Assembly (NCBI GenBank): GCA_910574885.1 | Contig: CAJTDD010000002.1 | Span: 285,784 to 349,783 of the forward strand | DNA length: 64,000 bases | Direction: 5' to 3' | Source: Lachnospiraceae bacterium | Lineage (GTDB): Bacteria; Bacillota; Clostridia; Lachnospirales; Lachnospiraceae | Notes under the pieces: model-generated | Seen by the model: only the letters and a program-made list of their open reading frames with translations | Told to the model about the DNA's origin: nothing | Database searches by the model: none | Made by a program: the position numbers and the translations under genes | Shown here: one piece after another, positions 9,122 to 18,570 of the stretch | Numbering within the stretch: position 1 is the stretch's first letter | How the letters are laid out: each line of letters opens with the position of its first letter

Positions 9122-11203
9122 CTACATCGTGATATTGCCGACCGCCTGTATCTGGATATTGTTGCTGATCTCGTTAAAAGACAGCACATAAACATCCGGG
9201 AAGAACTGTTCGATCAGCCGGTAAACATGAATCCTGACCACCTGACTTGTCAGGATGACCGGCGACTGCCCCAATTCCTGGAACTTCTTCACTTCCTCGG
9301 ACATCTGGGTAATTACATTCTGCATGACTTCCGGGCTTAATGCCAGATATACGCCATGATCCCCGTTTGTCAGGCTGGTAATAATATTCTTTTCCAGCTC
9401 TGCGTCTAACGTCACGACTCTCATACTGTTCCCTTCGCAGAATCTTCTGGTAATCGTCCGTTTCAGCGCAACACGGATGTTCTCCGTGATAGAATCCAGA
9501 TCCCTTACCGTCATGGAAGAATCTACGATTGTCTCCATGATCGTCTCCATATCTTTGATCGGGATACCTTCCTTCAACAGATTTGTCAGAATCTTCTGGA
9601 AGTTTCCATAAGAGATCAGGTTCGGAATCAATTCATCTACAAGCTCAGGCGACTGCTTCTTCATATTGTCGATCAGGCGGACAACCTCCTGACGATTCAG
9701 CAGTTCGTGAGCATGCTTCTTCACCGTTTCTGACAGATGAGTCAGCATTACAGACAGCGGGTCGATAACCGTATATCCATAGATTTCAGCCATCTCTTTC
9801 TTATCCACGGTAATCCATTTACTAGGAATACCATATGCAGGCTCAATGGTATCTATACCATCGATCTCCTTCTCAAGATTCGGCGGCTCTAAGGCAAGAT
9901 AGTAGTCTACCAGAATCTCACCCTTGGCGACTTCTTCTCCCTTAATCTTAATGACATACTGGTTCGTATTCAGGCTGGAACTGTCTCGCAGCCTGATGGA
10001 TGGGATGACAAGCCCCATCTCCTGTGCATACTGACGCCGGAAGATTACGATACGGTCGATCATCCTTCCGCCGCTTGCCTCGTCTACGAGAGGAATCAGG
10101 CTGTAACCGAACTCCATCTCGATAGGCTCTACCGTTATCAGCGAATATACACTGTTGATATCTTTGAAACTTTCCTCGTCCTCCATCATCTGCATGGGGT
10201 CTGCTTCCGGTACGCCAGGTCCTCCCATCGTCATCGGTCCCTGCTCAGGAACCGCCGCAAATGACTGCATCCGCCGAAGAAGATAAAAACCTCCAAGCAT
10301 CATCACGAGGGCAATGATGGAGAGCTGGAGTTTCGGCATTCCAGGAACGGCAATCAGAATCGCAAGGACGCCGCCTGCAATCATAATTGACCTTGGCTGC
10401 GCGGAGAACTGTCTGGTCACATCGATGTTCAGGCTGTCTTCCGCAACCGCACGGGTAACAATCATACCCGTCGCCGTCGAAATCAGAAGCGCCGGTATCT
10501 GAGATACCAGGCCGTCGCCGATGGTCGCAATGGAATACACTTGAAGTACTTCCGTAAATCCCATTCCGCCCTGTACCATACCGATGATACAGCCGCCCAG
10601 GAAATTGACTGCCGTGATAATCAGGGACATGGTCGCATCTCCCTTAACAATCTTTGTGGCACCGTCCATGGAACCATAGAAATCTGCTTCCTTCTGAATC
10701 TTGTAACGCCTCTGTTTCGCTTCCTCCTCCGTAATCAGGCCGCTTCCCAGGTCAGCGTCAATCGCCATCTGCTTACCAGGCATAGCGTCCAACGTAAATC
10801 TCGCCGCTACCTCAGCGACACGTTCCGCACCCTTGGTAATAACAAGAAACTGTACCAATACGATAATCAGGAAGATAACAACTCCGACAACTACATTTCC
10901 CTGAAGAACGAAGTCGCCCATAGACTTGATTACCTGTCCCGCCGTACCCGAATTACTAAGGATACTCCTTGTTGAGGAGATATTGATTCCGATACGGTAT
11001 AAGGTTGTGATCAGAAGCAGTGACGGGAAGATAGAGAATTCCAGCGCCTCTTTGATATTCATACTGATTAGAAGAATAATCAGCGATACCGCAATATTCA
11101 AAATAATCATTACGTCCAGAAAAAATGGACTCAACGGTATGATTAACAGCAGTACAATCATGACTACAATCAATGACACCGCATTATTTAATATATTTTT
11201 CAT
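9122..11203 (-). CDS. flhA: Flagellar export gate protein FlhA
   Basis: 693 residues, normal for FlhA. The N-terminal half has about eight transmembrane helices and the FHIPEP-like signature region (GKQMAIDADLGSGLITEEEAKQRR); the C-terminal half (from about residue 350) is the cytoplasmic domain that forms the nonameric ring and docks export chaperones. It is the main energy-coupling part of the flagellar type III export apparatus. It starts 3 nt after flhB and has only a weak ribosome binding site, suggesting translational coupling. Confidence 0.98.
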   Translation of the reverse strand: MKNILNNAVSLIVVMIVLLLIIPLSPFFLDVMIILNIAVSLIILLISMNIKEALEFSIFPSLLLITTLYRIGINISSTRSILSNSGTAGQVIKSMGDFVLQGNVVVGVVIFLIIVLVQFLVITKGAERVAEVAARFTLDAMPGKQMAIDADLGSGLITEEEAKQRRYKIQKEADFYGSMDGATKIVKGDATMSLIITAVNFLGGCIIGMVQGGMGFTEVLQVYSIATIGDGLVSQIPALLISTATGMIVTRAVAEDSLNIDVTRQFSAQPRSIMIAGGVLAILIAVPGMPKLQLSIIALVMMLGGFYLLRRMQSFAAVPEQGPMTMGGPGVPEADPMQMMEDEESFKDINSVYSLITVEPIEMEFGYSLIPLVDEASGGRMIDRIVIFRRQYAQEMGLVIPSIRLRDSSSLNTNQYVIKIKGEEVAKGEILVDYYLALEPPNLEKEIDGIDTIEPAYGIPSKWITVDKKEMAEIYGYTVIDPLSVMLTHLSETVKKHAHELLNRQEVVRLIDNMKKQSPELVDELIPNLISYGNFQKILTNLLKEGIPIKDMETIMETIVDSSMTVRDLDSITENIRVALKRTITRRFCEGNSMRVVTLDAELEKNIITSLTNGDHGVYLALSPEVMQNVITQMSEEVKKFQELGQSPVILTSQVVRIHVYRLIEQFFPDVYVLSFNEISNNIQIQAVGNITM

Positions 11204-11206
11204 CTT

Positions 11207-12268
11207 CTACACCAACTTTTTATTCATTCGGAATACCTCAACCAGTATCTCCGCTACCACCCCGTAATACTCTGCGGGAATCTGCCCGCCAAGGGGAGTC
11301 GAAGCATAGATTCCTCTCGCCAGAGGCTTATTCTCAATTACCGTGACCTTATGGTTCTCTGCAATCTCGACAATCTTGAGAGCCACATAATCCTGCCCTT
11401 TTGCAATCACGACAGGCGCGTTGTCATGGTCTATATCATACCTAAGCGCAACCGCAAAATGTGTAGGGTTACGGATAATTACATCGGCGTCGGGAACCGC
11501 CTGCATCATCCTGCTTCTCGCCCTGCTCTGCTGTAGGCTTCGGATCTTTCCCTTAATCTGAGGATCTCCTTCCATCTGCTTGAACTCTTCCTTGACCTCT
11601 TCTTTGGACATTTTAAGATCTTTCTCATATTTCCATCGCTGGAAGAAGAAATCAAACCCGGCAATAGCGGCAAAGATCATTCCAATCTTCAACACCATGC
11701 TTATAATCTCGTTCAGCACATAGGTGGCGGCCGCAACCGGATTCACATCCGTCATCTGTGCGATTACCACAAGCTCATCCTTCAAAATCCCGTACAGTAC
11801 AACCGCCAAAATAATAATCTTGAGGACTGCCTTTACCAGCTCCATAAGCTGTCTCGTAGAAAACAGATTTTTAATCCCTTTCAATGGATTAAGCTTGCCC
11901 AGGTTAAACTTCAACGGTTCTCTTGTAAAAAGGAATCGGGTCTGTATTCCTGTGGCAAGCACGCCGATCGCCAGACTAATCACGCCAACCGGAAAAATAC
12001 ACCACGCCGCAGTCTCTATTGCCTTCATACCTACGAGCTGCAAATTGCCGAGGGAAAGCTCGTCGATATCCGCAACCGAGGCCAACTGGAAAACCATGCT
12101 CTCCCTGAGCCTGCGGTAAATGGTCGGGAAAAATAACTTTATAGAATAGAAACACCCTACAAGCGAAGCGACCGCGATAACGTCCTTACTGGTAGCAACA
12201 TTACCTTTCTTACGTTGGTCCCTTCGCTTCTTAGGTGTGGCTTTTTCGGTTTTTTCATCTGACGCCAA
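11207..12268 (-). CDS. flhB: Flagellar export switch protein FlhB
   Basis: 353 residues. Four transmembrane helices follow a basic N-terminus (KTEKATPKKRRDQRKKGNVATSKDV). The cytoplasmic domain has the autocleavage motif in DVIIRNPTHFAVAL, cut between Asn and Pro, which switches export from hook to filament substrates. It acts together with FliK, encoded upstream in the same operon. Confidence 0.98.
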   Translation of the reverse strand: MASDEKTEKATPKKRRDQRKKGNVATSKDVIAVASLVGCFYSIKLFFPTIYRRLRESMVFQLASVADIDELSLGNLQLVGMKAIETAAWCIFPVGVISLAIGVLATGIQTRFLFTREPLKFNLGKLNPLKGIKNLFSTRQLMELVKAVLKIIILAVVLYGILKDELVVIAQMTDVNPVAAATYVLNEIISMVLKIGMIFAAIAGFDFFFQRWKYEKDLKMSKEEVKEEFKQMEGDPQIKGKIRSLQQSRARSRMMQAVPDADVIIRNPTHFAVALRYDIDHDNAPVVIAKGQDYVALKIVEIAENHKVTVIENKPLARGIYASTPLGGQIPAEYYGVVAEILVEVFRMNKKLV

Positions 12269-12283
12269 AGGTGTTCACTTCCT

Positions 12284-13051
12284 TTATAAAAATGTCAGTA
12301 TTCCCTGGACCGTCTTTATCATCGTCGTCATAATCTTCTCGATAAATTCACCCGCAGGCGCATACAGAAGCGCCAGAAGGCCCAGACCGACAATTAATTT
12401 CATCTGAATATTAATCACAAATATACTAATCTGCGGCACTACTTTATTGAGGATACCCACTCCCATCTCCACAAGAAACTCTGCTGCAATCATGGGTATC
12501 GCAAGCCTTACTCCCATGCCCACACATTCCAGGAAGATATCGATGATTTTCAATGCAAGTCCCTGGGTGAGCACAATCCCCCCATATGGGACAATCTCTG
12601 CTGAGGTCAGCAAGATCTTCATCAGTGCAAGATGTCCGTCCACAGCGAAAAACAGCATAATCAGCCATGCCTGGTACACACTGCCTGTTACGGGCATCTG
12701 CGCGTTACTCTGCGGGTCATACACGGTTGCCATGGACAGCCCAATCTGATAGTCAATCACATAACCCGCAAAACTAACAATAAAAAAAAATAAGTGCATG
12801 ACATATCCGATTACATATCCTGCCGCAAATTCTTTAAATAGAAGAAATCCAAACTCAACCGTACTCGCAATCTCTATCGCTTCTTCCATCGAAGCGGAAT
12901 ACACCGTCATCGTCAGGATGAAGATAAATCCCCCCTTCACCCGCACCGGTATATTATTTCTTCCCAATATCGGATTCATTAAGATAAATCCTGACATCCG
13001 CATCAGAATCAGCGAAAACAAGGTAAGCTGTGCGGTATTATCTATCGACAT
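12284..13051 (-). CDS. fliR: Flagellar export protein FliR
   Basis: 255 residues, strongly hydrophobic, with the FliR pattern throughout (for example GRNNIPVRVKGGF and the GYVIGYVMHLFFF helix). Together with FliP and FliQ it forms the membrane export gate. It lies in the normal fliP-fliQ-fliR-flhB order. Confidence 0.97.
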   Translation of the reverse strand: MSIDNTAQLTLFSLILMRMSGFILMNPILGRNNIPVRVKGGFIFILTMTVYSASMEEAIEIASTVEFGFLLFKEFAAGYVIGYVMHLFFFIVSFAGYVIDYQIGLSMATVYDPQSNAQMPVTGSVYQAWLIMLFFAVDGHLALMKILLTSAEIVPYGGIVLTQGLALKIIDIFLECVGMGVRLAIPMIAAEFLVEMGVGILNKVVPQISIFVINIQMKLIVGLGLLALLYAPAGEFIEKIMTTMIKTVQGILTFL

Positions 13052-13067
13052 GTCATCACTCCTCGCA

Positions 13068-13328
13068 TCAGCCTTGTATCATCAGAAAGATCTTCGTGGT
13101 AAATTCCTGCAGCGTCTCCAACATAGAGCTGCCGGAAAAAACAAGTATGACGCCAATTACCAATAATTTTGGCACAAACGTAATCGTCTGTTCATGAATC
13201 TGCGTCGCCGCCTGTATGATGGAGATCAGGATACCAACCAGCATACTGAGCACCAGAAGCGGACCTGCAAGCTGGATAATCAGTATGAACACTTCATACA
13301 TCAGATCCGCCACTTCACCATTCGTCAT
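13068..13328 (-). CDS. fliQ: Flagellar export protein FliQ
   Basis: 86 residues with two transmembrane helices and the FliQ core LVGILISIIQAATQIHEQTITFVPK. It is a component of the export gate with FliP and FliR. Length and position are normal. Confidence 0.97.
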   Translation of the reverse strand: MTNGEVADLMYEVFILIIQLAGPLLVLSMLVGILISIIQAATQIHEQTITFVPKLLVIGVILVFSGSSMLETLQEFTTKIFLMIQG

Positions 13329-13345
13329 CTATATACCCCTTCCCG

Positions 13346-14002
13346 TCATCGGAAACTATTGACAATCGTGGAAAACAGAAGTTCCCATCCATTTACAGTT
13401 ACGAATAACAGCAATTTGAACGGCATTGAGATCATCGCCGGAGGCAGCATCATCATACCCATAGACATAAGGGTAGACGATACTACAATATCGATCAACA
13501 GAAATGGAATATATAACAGGAATCCCGCGGTAAACCCTCGCTTCAGCTCACTCGTCATAAAAGAGGGGATCACGACCGTCATGGGAAGATCCACTTCATT
13601 CTCAACCTCTTCCGCCCCGGACATATCCACAAACAGCTTGAGGGAACTCTTCTCCGTATTCGACAGCATGAATTCCTTCAACGGAACCTGAGCCCGGGCA
13701 ATGGCTTCTTCCTGCGTAATCTCCTGATTCTTATATGGCGTATATGCCTCCGTATTGATCTGCTTAATGACAGGATCCATGATAAACAGAGTCAGAAAAA
13801 TTGCAATCCCAACCAATACCATGTTGGGCGGCGTCTGTTGGACACCCATTGCATTTCTCAAAAAAGAGAGAATGATCACTGTTCTTACGAAAGACGTCAC
13901 CATGATCAAAAGAGAGGGCAGAAGTGATATGACCGTCAGCATCAACAGAATATCCAGTGTAGGAACCTGATTGCCATTCACATTAATTAATGAATCGTAC
14001 AC
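13346..14002 (-). CDS. fliP: Flagellar export protein FliP
   Basis: 218 residues with four transmembrane helices and the family hallmarks SFVRTVIILSFLRNAMGVQQ, PPNMVLVGIAIFLT and SMGMMMLPPAMISMPFKLLLF. The N-terminus is short, as in other Firmicutes FliP proteins. Its first base coincides with the last base of the fliO stop codon, so it is coupled to fliO. Confidence 0.98.
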   Translation of the reverse strand: MYDSLINVNGNQVPTLDILLMLTVISLLPSLLIMVTSFVRTVIILSFLRNAMGVQQTPPNMVLVGIAIFLTLFIMDPVIKQINTEAYTPYKNQEITQEEAIARAQVPLKEFMLSNTEKSSLKLFVDMSGAEEVENEVDLPMTVVIPSFMTSELKRGFTAGFLLYIPFLLIDIVVSSTLMSMGMMMLPPAMISMPFKLLLFVTVNGWELLFSTIVNSFR

Positions 14003-14352
14003 TAATTTCTACCTCCTCTTTTCGTTATGTCACCCAATTTATCTATCATTGTTTTGAAGTCCGGTATCTTCCCCTCGCCCTCTGCATTATCGGGCTCCAA
14101 AGGAAACAAATCTTCATCCGAAACCTCAGACAGGAGACTGATCTGGCCTGACGTGACACCAACGAGCAGATACTTCCCGCCAACCTGCATAATTGCAACG
14201 TGCCGATCCTGGCCAAGGGTAATCTGATCGATCAGACGCATATAGCGGGAACTACCGCTTCTGCCCAGTCCCTTGCCTATGTACTTGCTGGCCAGATAAC
14301 TCAGATATATAATCACTATTACCGCAACAAAGGTGGCAATCACTCTCCACAT
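14002..14352 (-). CDS. fliO: Flagellar biosynthetic protein FliO
   Basis: 116 residues: one N-terminal transmembrane helix followed by the FliO/FliZ domain (RYMRLIDQITLGQDRHVAIMQVGGKYLLVGVTSGQISLL). It helps stabilise FliP during gate assembly. The position between fliY/flgC and fliP supports the call although the family is weakly conserved. Confidence 0.92.
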   Translation of the reverse strand: MWRVIATFVAVIVIIYLSYLASKYIGKGLGRSGSSRYMRLIDQITLGQDRHVAIMQVGGKYLLVGVTSGQISLLSEVSDEDLFPLEPDNAEGEGKIPDFKTMIDKLGDITKRGGRN

Positions 14353-14371
14353 ATCTTTCCTTCCTTACTCT

Positions 14372-15796
14372 TTAATGCTGCTCTAATGCAATCAGATTCA
14401 CTTTCATGATCTCTGTAATTCTTATTCCAAAGTTGTCTTCAACAACTACGACATCACCCTTCGCAATGCATTGTCCATTGACATACAAGTCTACCTGTTC
14501 GCCCGCCAGTTTGTCCAGAACAACCAGAGAACCCTTCGTAAAGTCAAGGATATCCTTGACAAGCTTCTTCGTCCTTCCAATCTCAACAGAAACTTCCAAT
14601 GGAACACTCATAATCAATTCCATATTCTCTTCCTGCTCCCCTTCAAGCACAATTCCGGTATCCGCCTTCAAATTGGGCTGCATCGGCGGTTGTACATGGA
14701 TCATCTTTGGTTCCGGCGGCGCTGCCATTGGTTTCGGCGCGCTGTTCTGTTCCTGCATCTGCTGCTGCATCTGCTGCATCTGCTGCATCATCTGCTGCAT
14801 CATCTGCATCTGCATCATTGAAACATCCGGGTTCACCATCGGAGCCGCCCCCTGCATCATTGGCATCATCGCCGGCTGTGCCGCCATGTCTGCCGTCGGA
14901 TCTGCTGTAGGAGTCGGGGCCGGTGTTGGCGCAGGAGCCGGCGCTGGCGATGGTGTTGGAACCGGGGCCGGTGTCGGTGCAGGAGCCGGTGTCGGTTCTG
15001 GCGCCGGGGCTTCTGCCTGCGCCGGCTCTGGTTCGCCGCCCATCATGCCCGCAAGCATTCTCTCGATCTCCTCCTGGGACATCTTTCCACCTGAGGCCTC
15101 TGCCGCTGGTTCACTGGCTGCCGGCGCCGGCTCTGGTTCTGGCGCCGGGGCTTCTGCCTGCGGTGCGCTTCCCGCTCCGCCCGGGACATATGGAACAATA
15201 TCTTCCGGCGGAAGGAAACCTTCCACTAATCCCTTCGCCAATGCAATCGGCATTACGTTAAAGAATTCACTCTCCAATTTGTCCGCAATCTTGAGCGTAA
15301 ATCCGATCAAAACCTTAGGTTCTTCATCTACAAAATATTTATCTATAAACTGCTGCTCATTCTCCACCTCGAAAGAAACCGGTGTGGAGATATCAACCAC
15401 TCTTCCTAAGAATTCAGACAACGCTGTCGCAGACGCCCCCATCATCTGATTCATGACCTCGCAGACCGCGCTGATATTAATCTCATCTAATTCAAAATCT
15501 TCATCAGCAATCTCCATCCCCATGGCCATCTCGACGATTACCTTGATATCATGCCTCTTGAGAAGCATAACGTTCTGTCCTTCCAGACCCGCAACATATG
15601 TAATCTCGACACAGACTGCAGGATCAACCCTGTCCAATTCGAATTCTTCTTTATTCACGACGTTGACGATAGGTGTCGTTATATCTACCCTTGCACTCAG
15701 CATCGTGGAAACCGCTGTCGCTGACGCGCCAAGGCTGATATTAAGTATCTCGCCTATCGCATCTATTTCCAGTTTACTAAAGCAATCTGAATTCAT
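14372..15796 (-). CDS. fliY: Flagellar switch protein FliY (FliN with CheC-like domains)
   Basis: 474 residues. The N-terminal 200 residues are a CheC-like phosphatase domain with two active-site patterns (EILNISLGASATAVS and EVMNQMMGASATALS). A linker of about 190 residues follows, rich in Pro/Ala/Glu repeats and with a Met-Gln run (about residues 320-350); it contains a FliM-like short peptide MSQEEIERMLAGM. The last 80 residues are the FliN C-ring domain (VPLEVSVEIGRTKKLVKDIL). It forms part of the switch and removes phosphate from CheY. The linker is unusually long for FliY. Confidence 0.96.
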   Translation of the reverse strand: MNSDCFSKLEIDAIGEILNISLGASATAVSTMLSARVDITTPIVNVVNKEEFELDRVDPAVCVEITYVAGLEGQNVMLLKRHDIKVIVEMAMGMEIADEDFELDEINISAVCEVMNQMMGASATALSEFLGRVVDISTPVSFEVENEQQFIDKYFVDEEPKVLIGFTLKIADKLESEFFNVMPIALAKGLVEGFLPPEDIVPYVPGGAGSAPQAEAPAPEPEPAPAASEPAAEASGGKMSQEEIERMLAGMMGGEPEPAQAEAPAPEPTPAPAPTPAPVPTPSPAPAPAPTPAPTPTADPTADMAAQPAMMPMMQGAAPMVNPDVSMMQMQMMQQMMQQMQQMQQQMQEQNSAPKPMAAPPEPKMIHVQPPMQPNLKADTGIVLEGEQEENMELIMSVPLEVSVEIGRTKKLVKDILDFTKGSLVVLDKLAGEQVDLYVNGQCIAKGDVVVVEDNFGIRITEIMKVNLIALEQH

Positions 15797-15835
15797 ATTA
15801 ACCCTTCACTCCTTCCGGGAAAATCACCCCTTTTT

Positions 15836-16276
15836 CTATTTGCCGATATCTAACGCTTTCTGCGCCATCAGCTTCATGGCATTAAAGGCCGTAATGTTCG
15901 CCTCATAGGCTCTCGTTGCAGACATACCGTCTATTGTCTCTTTTACAAGATCTACGTTCGGCATCATAACATAGCCTTCCTCATTCGCATCCGGGTGATC
16001 CGGATTATAAACAGGATTCAGGTCTCTCTGGTCTTCCACGATCTCCGTCACCTTCACTCCGCCCTTGGACGCAGTCCGGTTCAGGAGGCTGTTGAATCTG
16101 GTGCGGAAAGAGGTGGCCGGAACCTCCTGCAAGACAACCATCTTCCGGCGGTAAGTTCCTCCGCTGGCGGTCCTGGTGGTCTCGGCATTGGAGATATTCT
16201 CTGCCGCTATGTCAAGCCGCTGCCTCTCTGCCGTCATCCCTGATGCACTTATATCAAATGAACTCAAAAAAGACAT
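15836..16276 (-). CDS. flgC: Flagellar basal-body rod protein FlgC
   Basis: 146 residues with the rod signatures at both ends: GMTAERQRLDIAAENISNAETT near the N-terminus and YVMMPNVDLVKETIDGM near the C-terminus. It forms the proximal rod with FlgB. In most operons flgC directly follows flgB; here it is about 13 kb away, between cheY and fliY, so the gene has been moved within the operon. Confidence 0.97.
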   Translation of the reverse strand: MSFLSSFDISASGMTAERQRLDIAAENISNAETTRTASGGTYRRKMVVLQEVPATSFRTRFNSLLNRTASKGGVKVTEIVEDQRDLNPVYNPDHPDANEEGYVMMPNVDLVKETIDGMSATRAYEANITAFNAMKLMAQKALDIGK

Positions 16277-16291
16277 ATTAACCTCCTTAAA

Positions 16292-16651
16292 CTAGCCAAG
16301 GATCTTCTTCACCGTTGATAATACACGCTCCGGCTTAAATGGCTTTACAATAAAATCTTTTGCTCCAGACTTGATGGAATCCATAACCATTGTCTCCTGT
16401 CCCATTGCGGAACACATAACGACCGTCGCGCCCGGATCCATCGCCTTAATCTCCTTTAACGTCTCTAATCCATCCTTGTTCGGCATGGTAATATCCATGA
16501 ACACAAGATCCGGCTTCTCCGCAGTGTAAGCCTCTACCGCTTTCACTCCATCCTCCGCCTCAATCAGATCCGTATACCCTGCCTGCGACAGCGTGTTCTT
16601 CAACATCATTCTCATAAACGCCGCGTCATCCACTAATAAAATCTTTGCCAT
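16292..16651 (-). CDS. cheY: Chemotaxis response regulator CheY
   Basis: 119-residue stand-alone receiver domain. The acidic pair D8-D9 and the phosphorylation site D53 (FMDITMPNKDG) are present, as is the conserved Lys in VKPFKPERV. When phosphorylated by CheA it binds the FliM/FliY switch to change rotation. Its place between fliM and flgC-fliY fits this partner choice. Confidence 0.96.
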   Translation of the reverse strand: MAKILLVDDAAFMRMMLKNTLSQAGYTDLIEAEDGVKAVEAYTAEKPDLVFMDITMPNKDGLETLKEIKAMDPGATVVMCSAMGQETMVMDSIKSGAKDFIVKPFKPERVLSTVKKILG

Positions 16652-16732
16652 TTCTTCTACCTCACTTTTGTTAATGTTAATGTTTTCATTATAATTTATT
16701 TACTCAGATAATTCCTTGGATTTATCTGGTAG

Positions 16733-17779
16733 TTATACTGCCACGTCTTCTCCTGCCTCTTCAAGCAACTTATTCGGCTCAAGCAGACGGTCCTCAATCT
16801 TAACTGCAACATTCTTATTATGTACGCCAAGCTGGCCGTTGAACCACGGCTGCCCTTCGATATAGAGTGAAATCAAAGAATCCTGCGGTTTGTTCAAGTC
16901 GATGACGTCTCCCACATGAAGATTGTATACATCGTCCAGATTCATCCTTGCAATACCAAGCTGCGCCATAATATCCATCTTGGACTCCCGAATATTCTCC
17001 AGGATATCTTCCTTGGTATTCCTAAGGTGCGCCGCATCGCTCTTCTTCGCCAGATGCTTCGTCTTATCAATAATCTCGAACATATTGCTCAGCAGCGTTC
17101 CCGGCATACAGATATTCATACTTCCGTCGATTCCGCCGAGGGAAATGTGCAGCATGATAATCACAACCGTCTCATCCACACTGATTCCCTGGAACATACT
17201 CGGGTTCTCTTCTACCCGCTCGAACTCCACATCCAAATTAATATAACCCGCCCATACATCCTTAGTAATCATGACCAGATACTTGATAATCTTCGCATAT
17301 AAAGCCAATTCGATATCCGTATAGGTATAGGACATATCCACAGACATATCCGTACCCGTACCGCCAAGCATACGGTCGATCATCGACGCCATCAGCATCG
17401 GGCTGATATGCATCAGCATTGGCGGATTGCTGGATCGGTCGGGCAGATCTATATTGGCAATCGTAAGTACGTCCGACTCGTTCAGGGCGTTCCCGAATTC
17501 ATAATATCTCTGCTCCTCGACCCCCATAACCTCAACTTCGCTGGCAGCCCGGAACAGACCGTTGATCTGTGAAGCAGCAATTCTGGAGTAGTTATCGTAG
17601 ATACTGCTGAGCATCTTCAGCTTATCCTTCGTATACTTCTTCGGGCTGAAGAAATCATACTTCTTATACTCCTTCTCCTTCACGACCTCCTTCTTTTCTT
17701 CTACCACCTCATCCGCACCGGAATTCTGCATGGAATTCAGCAATGCGTCTATCTGACTTTGCGATAATACATCTGCCAT
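16733..17779 (-). CDS. fliM: Flagellar motor switch protein FliM
   Basis: 348 residues. The N-terminal CheY-P binding peptide LSQSQIDALLNSM is intact, followed by the CheC-like middle domain (about residues 45-230, with the GG signature in DRMLGGTG) and the C-terminal FliN-like domain. It forms the C-ring of the motor. fliL, often found between motB and fliM, is missing here. Confidence 0.98.
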   Translation of the reverse strand: MADVLSQSQIDALLNSMQNSGADEVVEEKKEVVKEKEYKKYDFFSPKKYTKDKLKMLSSIYDNYSRIAASQINGLFRAASEVEVMGVEEQRYYEFGNALNESDVLTIANIDLPDRSSNPPMLMHISPMLMASMIDRMLGGTGTDMSVDMSYTYTDIELALYAKIIKYLVMITKDVWAGYINLDVEFERVEENPSMFQGISVDETVVIIMLHISLGGIDGSMNICMPGTLLSNMFEIIDKTKHLAKKSDAAHLRNTKEDILENIRESKMDIMAQLGIARMNLDDVYNLHVGDVIDLNKPQDSLISLYIEGQPWFNGQLGVHNKNVAVKIEDRLLEPNKLLEEAGEDVAV

Positions 17780-17802
17780 CCTAAACTCCCACTTTCCTTA
17801 CT

Positions 17803-18558
17803 TTACTCGCTTGTTCTGTCCATCATCTGATAATATTCTTCCAGAGTATGCTCTACCGCATCAGATTTCGTGATCAGCAACTCGACTCTCCGGTTCTTTG
17901 CCCGGTTCTCCGCCGTATCAAACGGCGCGACCGGCCGGAACTGGCCGTACCCAATTGGTACTATCTTATCCGGCGTCACTTCCGTACGTTGTTGGATGAA
18001 TGCCGCAACCCTTGCCGCTCTTTCCGAGGAAAGAACCCTGTCGTTCTCCGGATTATTCGGAATAACCGGGTCTGCCTGCGTCGTATGTCCCAACACTTGA
18101 ATCTCTTTCACAGAATCCTTGACTCCTGAAAGGATCGACGCAAACTGCGCCAACACATCCATTCCATCCTGTTTGATCACGGAACTGTCTCCGTCAAAAA
18201 ATACATTATCCTGAAATGTGATAAAAGTATAACCGTCCCCTTTAAACAGCTCTACTTCACTATTCATATTCGCTTCATCTACCGCTGCTTTCAAAGCCTC
18301 ATATAATTCGTCGAACGCTTCCGCCTCTACGGCTCCCGACATATCATTGGGCGCTCCCGGCTCCGTCTCATCCGCAATCTGGGATAATTCCTCCGCTTCC
18401 GGGTTGAAGCTCTTGACAATCATAATCCACTTCGACTGATCCAGGGTAGAGATGGAGTATAACAATACGAAGAAACATAACAGCAGAGTTACCAGGTCTC
18501 CATAGGTGTCCATCCAATTGGCGCCGCCACCGCCGCCGCCTTTGTTCCTCTTCTTCAT
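17803..18558 (-). CDS. motB: Flagellar stator protein MotB
   Basis: 251 residues. A glycine-rich N-terminus leads into the single transmembrane helix with the ion-binding Asp D21 (WMDTYGDLVTLLLCFFVLL). The C-terminal half is an OmpA-like peptidoglycan-binding domain (LGHTTQADPVIP, LSSERAARVAAFI, GYGQFRPVAP). It anchors the stator and carries the ion that powers rotation. Confidence 0.97.
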   Translation of the reverse strand: MKKRNKGGGGGGANWMDTYGDLVTLLLCFFVLLYSISTLDQSKWIMIVKSFNPEAEELSQIADETEPGAPNDMSGAVEAEAFDELYEALKAAVDEANMNSEVELFKGDGYTFITFQDNVFFDGDSSVIKQDGMDVLAQFASILSGVKDSVKEIQVLGHTTQADPVIPNNPENDRVLSSERAARVAAFIQQRTEVTPDKIVPIGYGQFRPVAPFDTAENRAKNRRVELLITKSDAVEHTLEEYYQMMDRTSE

Positions 18559-18570
18559 ATCTCCCTCCTG

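Noticed and set aside
14406..15449. A 347-codon open frame antisense to fliY
   Set aside because: It is the reverse reading of the Pro/Ala repeat linker; fliY has full family matches and the antisense frame has none.
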